Shown here: positions 59,833 to 64,000 of the stretch, piece by piece
How the letters are laid out: the number at the start of each line of letters is the position of its first letter
Position numbering within the stretch: the stretch's first letter is position 1
NCBI GenBank assembly: GCA_031260805.1
Contig: JAISKV010000001.1
Coordinates: forward strand, 122,600 to 186,599
Direction: 5' to 3'
Source: Rickettsiales bacterium
GTDB taxonomy: Bacteria > Pseudomonadota > Alphaproteobacteria > Rs-D84
DNA: 64,000 nucleotides
Translations under genes and position numbers: made by a program
The notes under the pieces: generated by a model
What the model was told of the DNA's origin: nothing
The model's database searches: none
What the model saw: the letters and a program-made list of their open reading frames with translations, nothing else

Positions 59833-60876
59833 TTAAAAATATTTCAGCCCCATCGCGTTAATGACGCGGTCGCGGGTTGCCGCCGCAGTTTCGCGCGCCG
59901 CGATTGTTCCCAGTCTTAAAATTTCTATGACTGCGGCCGGATCGCGCGCCAATTGTTCGCGCCGATTCCGAATCGGTTCCAGCACAGTCTGCATGACTGC
60001 CGCCAGGAATTTTTTCACCGGGACATCGCCCAATCCGCCGCGCTTGTAATGCGCCGCCAATTCATCATAATTCTTGTATTCAGGCATAAAAGCCGCAAAG
60101 TGTTCCGGCGTCGCGAACACTGACAGATAAATGAACACCGGATTATTGTCCGTATGCCCGCGATCCGACACCCGCAGGTGCGTCGGGTCCGTAAACATAT
60201 TTTTTATTTTTTCCGCGATTGTATCCGCGCTGTCCGCCAGATAAATTCCGTTGCCCAGCGACTTGCCCATTTTCGCGCCGCCGTCCGTTCCCGGCAGACG
60301 CGCCGCGTGTTTGGAATCAGGAATCATTGCGTTCGGCATGGTCAGCGTTTCACCGTACATTGAATTGAATTTGTGGACGATTTCTTGGGCCTGTTCAATC
60401 ATCGGCAACTGGTCCGCGCCGACAGGGACCAAGTCCGCGTTGAACGCGGTTATGTCCGCTGTCTGGGAAATCGGGTAAGTAAAGAATCCGACCGGCACCG
60501 CGCCGCGGAATTTATCCTTTTGCGCGATTTCAGTCTTGACCGTCGGGTTGCGCTGCAACCGCGCGACGCTGACCAGATTCTGATAGTAAAACGCCAGTTC
60601 GGTCAGTTCCGGGACCTGGGATTGGATGAACAGCGTTGACAGGCTTGGGTTAATTCCAACAGCCAGATTGTCCAGCGCGACCTGCAAAACATTAGTGTGA
60701 ACTTTGCCCGGATCGTCAAAGTTGTCGGTCAGCGCCTGGGCGTCCGCGATTAAAATGTATGTCTTGTAATCGCCGCTGTTTTGCAGACGCACGCGGTTGC
60801 GCAGCGCGCCGACAAAATGCCCGATGTGCAGTTGCCCCGTCGGCCGTTCGCCGGTCAGAATTATTTTTTGCTTCAT
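59833..60876 (-). CDS. trpS: Tryptophanyl-tRNA synthetase
   Basis: This class I synthetase charges tRNA-Trp. The 347-residue protein has the N-terminal TGERPTGQLHIGHFVGAL (HIGH motif, about residue 17), the Trp-binding region IADAQALTDN, YPISQTADITAFNADLVPVGADQLPMIEQ, the KMSKS loop as AKMGKS, and a C-terminal helical domain. All are normal. Its start overlaps the recN stop by ATGA, placing it at the end of a xseA-recN-trpS unit. Confidence 0.97.
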   Translation of the reverse strand: MKQKIILTGERPTGQLHIGHFVGALRNRVRLQNSGDYKTYILIADAQALTDNFDDPGKVHTNVLQVALDNLAVGINPSLSTLFIQSQVPELTELAFYYQNLVSVARLQRNPTVKTEIAQKDKFRGAVPVGFFTYPISQTADITAFNADLVPVGADQLPMIEQAQEIVHKFNSMYGETLTMPNAMIPDSKHAARLPGTDGGAKMGKSLGNGIYLADSADTIAEKIKNMFTDPTHLRVSDRGHTDNNPVFIYLSVFATPEHFAAFMPEYKNYDELAAHYKRGGLGDVPVKKFLAAVMQTVLEPIRNRREQLARDPAAVIEILRLGTIAARETAAATRDRVINAMGLKYF

Positions 60877-62495
60877 ATCCCCGTTTCCTTTATCAATGTT
60901 TTTGCGGTTGCCAGCGATTGCGCGGTAATTTCCGCGCCGCTGATGATTCGCGCGATTTCGCCCAGCCGTTCGTCGCTGCGAATTTCGCGGACATGCGTTG
61001 TCGTCGCCGCGCCGTCCACAATCTTTTCTATCTTGAAATGATGATCGCCGAATCCCGCGACCTGGGCCGAGTGCGTGATGACCAGCAGTTGCCCGCGCAT
61101 CCCCAGCCGGTTCAGCCGCATGCCGACGGCCGCCGCGGTCGCGCCGCTGATGCCCGTGTCAATTTCGTCAAAAATCATCGTCTGGTCGCCGCGCGCCAAG
61201 ACCACCCGCAATGCCAGCATCAATCTCGCCAATTCGCCCCCGCTGGCTGTTTTATGCAGCGGCGCGAAAGGAGTGCCGGGATTGGTCTTGATCATGAATA
61301 CGACGCCGTCGCTGCCGCGCGGCCCCGGCGCCGACTCGGTTATCTCAATCATGAAATCCGCCGCGCCCAGTTTCAAGTCCGGCAATTCCGCCAGGATTGC
61401 GGCGCGCAATTTTTCGGCCGCCGCAACGCGCGCATCGTGCAGCCGCGCCGCTGCCGCGGCATAATTTTTCTTTGCCGCTGAAAAATCTGCTTCCGCGGTT
61501 TTCAATTGCGCGTCCGAATTTTCAATCGCATTCAGCCGTTCGTTCAGTTCGGAAAATTTCTGTGCCAGTTCGTCGCAGGAACATCTGTGCTTGCGCGCGG
61601 CGGCGCGCAGCGCGAACAATCGTTCTTCCACCGATTCCAGATTCTGCGCGTCCGTCTGGGCGGGCAGGGTCGCCGCGGATACTTCGCCGACCGCCGCGCC
61701 CAGGTCGTACAATTTGTCTATCTGCGGCTGGTAAGGATTCGCGTCGTCCGATTTTATCCGCTGCAAAATATGCGCGGCCGCGAATAACTTTTCATCCAAT
61801 CCGTGCAGTGTCTGCGACGCTTCGTCCAGCACGGATGCGTTTTTTTCGGCATTCATCATCGCGCCGCGCGCAGCGGACAATTCTTCTTCTTCGCCGGTCG
61901 CGGGATTCAGTTTTTTCAGTTCGGCGACATTGTGTTCCAGAAATTCCCGTTCCGCCCCGGCGCGTGCGATTATCTCGCGCAGTTCCCGCAATTGCTTTTC
62001 CGCGCGGTGCAATTCGCCGTAAGTGTTTTTAATCCTGATCAAATCGTATCCGCCGAATTCATCCAGCGCGCCGCAATGCGTCGCCGAATCCAGCAGGGAA
62101 TGATTTTGGAATTGCCCGTGAATTTCCGCCAGTTCGTCGCCGACCGCCTTTAATACCTTTAATGAAACCGGCGTGTCGTTCACAAAGGCGCGCGATTTTC
62201 CGTCCGCGCCCAATGTCCGCCGCAAAATGACGGCGTCCGTGTCCGCGTCTATGCCGTTTTCAACCAGGATTGATTTGTCCGCAGGCATGCAAAATTCAGC
62301 CGCGACGGACGCGGATTCCGCGCCGTGGCGGATAAGCCCTGCATCGCCGCGCGCACCCAGCGCCAATGCCAGCGCGTCCAGCATAATGCTCTTGCCGGCG
62401 CCGGTTTCGCCGGTCATCACGGTCAGCCCGCCGCCGAATTCAAGATTCAGTTTGTCAATCAAAACGATGTTGGAAATATGCAGGCTGTTCAACAT
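60873..62495 (-). CDS. recN: DNA repair protein RecN
   Basis: RecN is an SMC-like ATPase that acts in double-strand break repair. The start is the ATG at 62495 (MLNSLHISNIVLIDKLNLEF). It has Walker A GETGAGKSIMLDALALALG near residue 33, a long coiled-coil middle with QAQ-type hinge replaced by helical stretches, and the C-terminal ATPase half with TASGGELARLMLALRV signature, MIFDEIDTGISG Walker B and VGMRLNRLG. At 540 residues the size is typical. Confidence 0.95.
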   Translation of the reverse strand: MLNSLHISNIVLIDKLNLEFGGGLTVMTGETGAGKSIMLDALALALGARGDAGLIRHGAESASVAAEFCMPADKSILVENGIDADTDAVILRRTLGADGKSRAFVNDTPVSLKVLKAVGDELAEIHGQFQNHSLLDSATHCGALDEFGGYDLIRIKNTYGELHRAEKQLRELREIIARAGAEREFLEHNVAELKKLNPATGEEEELSAARGAMMNAEKNASVLDEASQTLHGLDEKLFAAAHILQRIKSDDANPYQPQIDKLYDLGAAVGEVSAATLPAQTDAQNLESVEERLFALRAAARKHRCSCDELAQKFSELNERLNAIENSDAQLKTAEADFSAAKKNYAAAAARLHDARVAAAEKLRAAILAELPDLKLGAADFMIEITESAPGPRGSDGVVFMIKTNPGTPFAPLHKTASGGELARLMLALRVVLARGDQTMIFDEIDTGISGATAAAVGMRLNRLGMRGQLLVITHSAQVAGFGDHHFKIEKIVDGAATTTHVREIRSDERLGEIARIISGAEITAQSLATAKTLIKETGI

Positions 62496-62575
62496 GATGC
62501 AAAGTATAGAGTTTTTAATAAAAAATGTCAATTTCGTCGTTATTCCCGCCTACGCGGGAATGACGACGGAGATAG
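62496..62575. repeat. Short family B/A arm at the xseA stop
   Basis: CGTCGTTATTCCCGCCTACGCGGGAATGACGACGG lies at the xseA 3' end. The XseA C-terminal codons are read from its right arm. Confidence 0.7.
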
Positions 62576-63746
62576 TCCCGTCGCCGAATTCAATGCTGGC
62601 CGGGCGGTCGGCGACAGAAGAAATAATTTTCTTGTCTGCGTCGCGGACAATCGCGAATCCGCGGTTCAAGGTGTTCTTGTACGACAAACTGTTCAGCAGT
62701 TTTCCGAGATTGTCAACGGACTGCCCCGTGAATTTCATTTTGTTATCCATTAAAATTGACATGGTTTTCGCAATGTCATCCAATCGCTGTGATCTCTCTA
62801 AAATCATTTGCCGCGGCGATTTAATCTGCATCGCGTCAATCCGCGCGCGCGCGTTTTGCAGCCGCGTCGTAAAGTTCTGATTGATGCGGTGGGCCAGGTT
62901 CGCAATTTCCTGGCTCATGACCAATCTGGTCGGAACTGCGATTTCCGCCGCGCCGGTCGGCGTAGGCGCGCGGACATCCGCGGCAAAGTCCACCAGCGTC
63001 CAGTCTGGTTCATGCCCGACGCCGGTTATGACCGGAACGGCGCAGTTTGCAACCGCGCGGACAACCATTTCTTCGCTGAACGGCAGCAGGTCTTCCAGCG
63101 ATCCGCCGCCGCGCGCCACGATTATGACATCGGGCATGGTCAGTTCCCCTCCACAGGATGGGGAATTCTTAACCATGGAACTGAAATAATTTATCCCGGC
63201 GGCGATTTCCGCGGCGGCCGCCGCGCCCTGGACCTGGGCCGGATACAGCAGCACCGTCGCGGGCAGCCTGTCGCGCAGTTTGTTGCAGATGTCCTGGAAC
63301 GCCGCGCCCGTCGGACTGGTAACCACGCCGATGACGGCCGGAAACCGAGGCAAGGGCCGCTTGCGCGACGCGTCAAACAATCCTTCGGCCGCCAGTTTGC
63401 GCTTGCGGTCTTCCAGCATTTTAAGCAGCGCGCCGGCGCCCGCGATTTCCATTTCATTGACAATCAATTGATAATTGCTGCGCGCCGGGTAAGTCGTAAA
63501 TTTTCCGCTGGCTATGACTTCCACCCCGTCGGCCAGATCAAATTTCACAGGCGTTCCGCGCCATATGATGCAGTTTATGACCGCGCCGGAATCTTTGATA
63601 GACAGGTAAATATGGCCGCTGGCCGCGCGCGTGATTCCAGATAATTCGCCGCGGACTTTGATGCCGGCGAACGCGCCTTCAACCACGGATTTCAATAATC
63701 CGGCCGCTTCGGATACTGTAAAAATGTTATCTGTATTCTGTTGCAT
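62550..63746 (-). CDS. xseA: Exodeoxyribonuclease VII large subunit XseA with repeat-derived segments
   Basis: XseA is the catalytic subunit of exonuclease VII. The 398-residue sequence has the N-terminal OB-fold (GIKVRGELSGITRAASGHIYLSIKD), RFPAVIGVVTSPTGAAFQDI, VIIVARGGGSLEDLLPFSEE and VITGVGHEPDWTLVDFAADVRAPTPTGAAE, all core motifs. Two parts are repeat DNA: residues about 191-205 (SSMVKNSPSCGGEL), read from a family D end, CCCCATCCTGTGGAGGGGAAC, and the final residues (SVVIPA-stop), read from GTCGTCATTCCCGCG. The core motifs are intact, so activity is plausible. Confidence 0.92.
   Translation of the reverse strand: MQQNTDNIFTVSEAAGLLKSVVEGAFAGIKVRGELSGITRAASGHIYLSIKDSGAVINCIIWRGTPVKFDLADGVEVIASGKFTTYPARSNYQLIVNEMEIAGAGALLKMLEDRKRKLAAEGLFDASRKRPLPRFPAVIGVVTSPTGAAFQDICNKLRDRLPATVLLYPAQVQGAAAAAEIAAGINYFSSMVKNSPSCGGELTMPDVIIVARGGGSLEDLLPFSEEMVVRAVANCAVPVITGVGHEPDWTLVDFAADVRAPTPTGAAEIAVPTRLVMSQEIANLAHRINQNFTTRLQNARARIDAMQIKSPRQMILERSQRLDDIAKTMSILMDNKMKFTGQSVDNLGKLLNSLSYKNTLNRGFAIVRDADKKIISSVADRPASIEFGDGTISVVIPA
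63137..63170 (-). repeat. Family D fragment inside xseA
   Basis: On the plus strand GTTCCCCTCCACAGGATGGGGAA matches the D-element ends (compare 54889-54905). It lies between two conserved XseA blocks and is translated in frame. Confidence 0.75.
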
Positions 63747-64000
63747 TTATAAAATTGTCGTATCCCAGTTCTTTTGCGAATTTTATCGCAGTATCCATTT
63801 CATCCGGCAAAGGATTGACAATATGTCCCAATTCATACGGTATTTCCAAATTATAGTACGCGTATTGATCAAATGTCAGGTCATAAATTGTCTTTGATGC
63901 GCGCAGGCGCAGAAAATGATGCGGGCCGTATGTCCAGATGTCGGGACTGTACCTCAGATCCCATACGGGCTGCGGGGGGGGGGGGGGGGGGGGGGGGGGG
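63727..64000 (-). CDS. Unrecognised protein, C-terminal part, preceded by a homopolymer
   Basis: The frame reads in from the right edge through the poly-C (as Pro codons), then PVWDLRYSPDIWTYGPHH ... YELGHIVNPLPDEMDTAIKF and ends FINATEYR-stop at 63727, overlapping the xseA start by 20 bases. About 80 residues are credible. The protein is Tyr/Asp-rich and not recognised. Because a 27-base G run forms the window's end, the upstream part of the frame cannot be trusted. Confidence 0.5.
   Translation of the reverse strand, partial: PPPPPPPPPQPVWDLRYSPDIWTYGPHHFLRLRASKTIYDLTFDQYAYYNLEIPYELGHIVNPLPDEMDTAIKFAKELGYDNFINATEYR
63974..64000. repeat. G27 run at the window edge
   Basis: Twenty-seven G close the window after CTGC. 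It could be a very long contingency tract within the gene at 63727, or an assembly or sequencing artefact at a contig end. Confidence 0.6.

Noticed and set aside
60759-61481. 240-residue plus-strand ORF over recN/trpS
   Set aside because: Arg/Ala-rich shadow of GC-rich coding DNA; recN motifs lie on the minus strand.

Overview
The window looks like a chromosomal segment of a Gram-negative alphaproteobacterium, probably uncultivated and host-associated. The evidence is a circularly permuted two-piece tmRNA gene, a CcrM-type GANTC methyltransferase, the order ruvB-ybgC-tolQ-tolR-tolA, LPS genes (lptB, lptC, lpxA, lpxB) and a VirB11-type ATPase. The lineage is inferred from gene content only, because no 16S gene is present. 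The many large secreted proteins with no recognisable family suggest a poorly characterised group.

Layout. 1-3784: outer-membrane barrel end, collagen-like secreted protein and a subtilase. 3799-6279: GT61 glycosyltransferase plus lptB/lptC (minus). 6391-10688: secreted protein, rlmN, ybaB, an EF-hand membrane protein and an outer-membrane porin-like barrel. 10856-15347: tRNA-Val and five envelope genes on the minus strand. 15426-21648: virB11-like ATPase, obgE, ssrA, a tail-fibre-like secreted protein, clpX-clpP. 22000-26567: minus-strand chain nrdR-slt-antitoxin-toxin-rnhB-pgk, divergent from ccrM. 28171-31448: PAP2 phosphatase, M23 peptidase, prmC, infA. 31553-38807: four large secreted, mostly Cys-rich proteins in tandem. 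39026-44796: DUF559 nuclease, a broken adk-like gene, glycosyltransferase, tolA-tolR-tolQ, ybgC, ruvB, hydrolase-like gene. 44912-49409: secreted protein, smpB, lpxB-lpxA, polytopic membrane protein. 49520-55531: trmN6-like, M23 peptidase, bactofilin, rpiB, aroK, rpsB-tsf, recO. 55598-59538: DsbA-like oxidoreductase, GIY-YIG nuclease, trimeric autotransporter, OmpA-like protein. 59833-64000: trpS, recN, xseA and a partial gene.

The most striking property is repeat content. At least four palindromic intergenic element families occur (called A-D here). Diverged heptanucleotide arrays are also common. These repeats have entered genes. Palindromic elements supply the N-terminal part of PrmC, an internal stretch and the C-terminus of XseA, and the C-termini of the VirB11-like ATPase and the GIY-YIG protein. 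One supplies the ribosome binding site of recO. The hydrophobic cores of about nine signal peptides are encoded by tandem heptamers (TTTATCT or ATTATTC). A 3 x 7 = 21 bp unit gives seven hydrophobic codons using all three frames.

A second theme is homopolymeric G/C tracts of 8-13 bases in surface-related genes: trimeric autotransporter, PAP2 phosphatase, GT61 glycosyltransferase and secreted proteins. This looks like a set of phase-variable contingency loci. A third theme is a run of genes whose GTG start lies 5-6 bases after a -10 box, which implies leaderless mRNAs.
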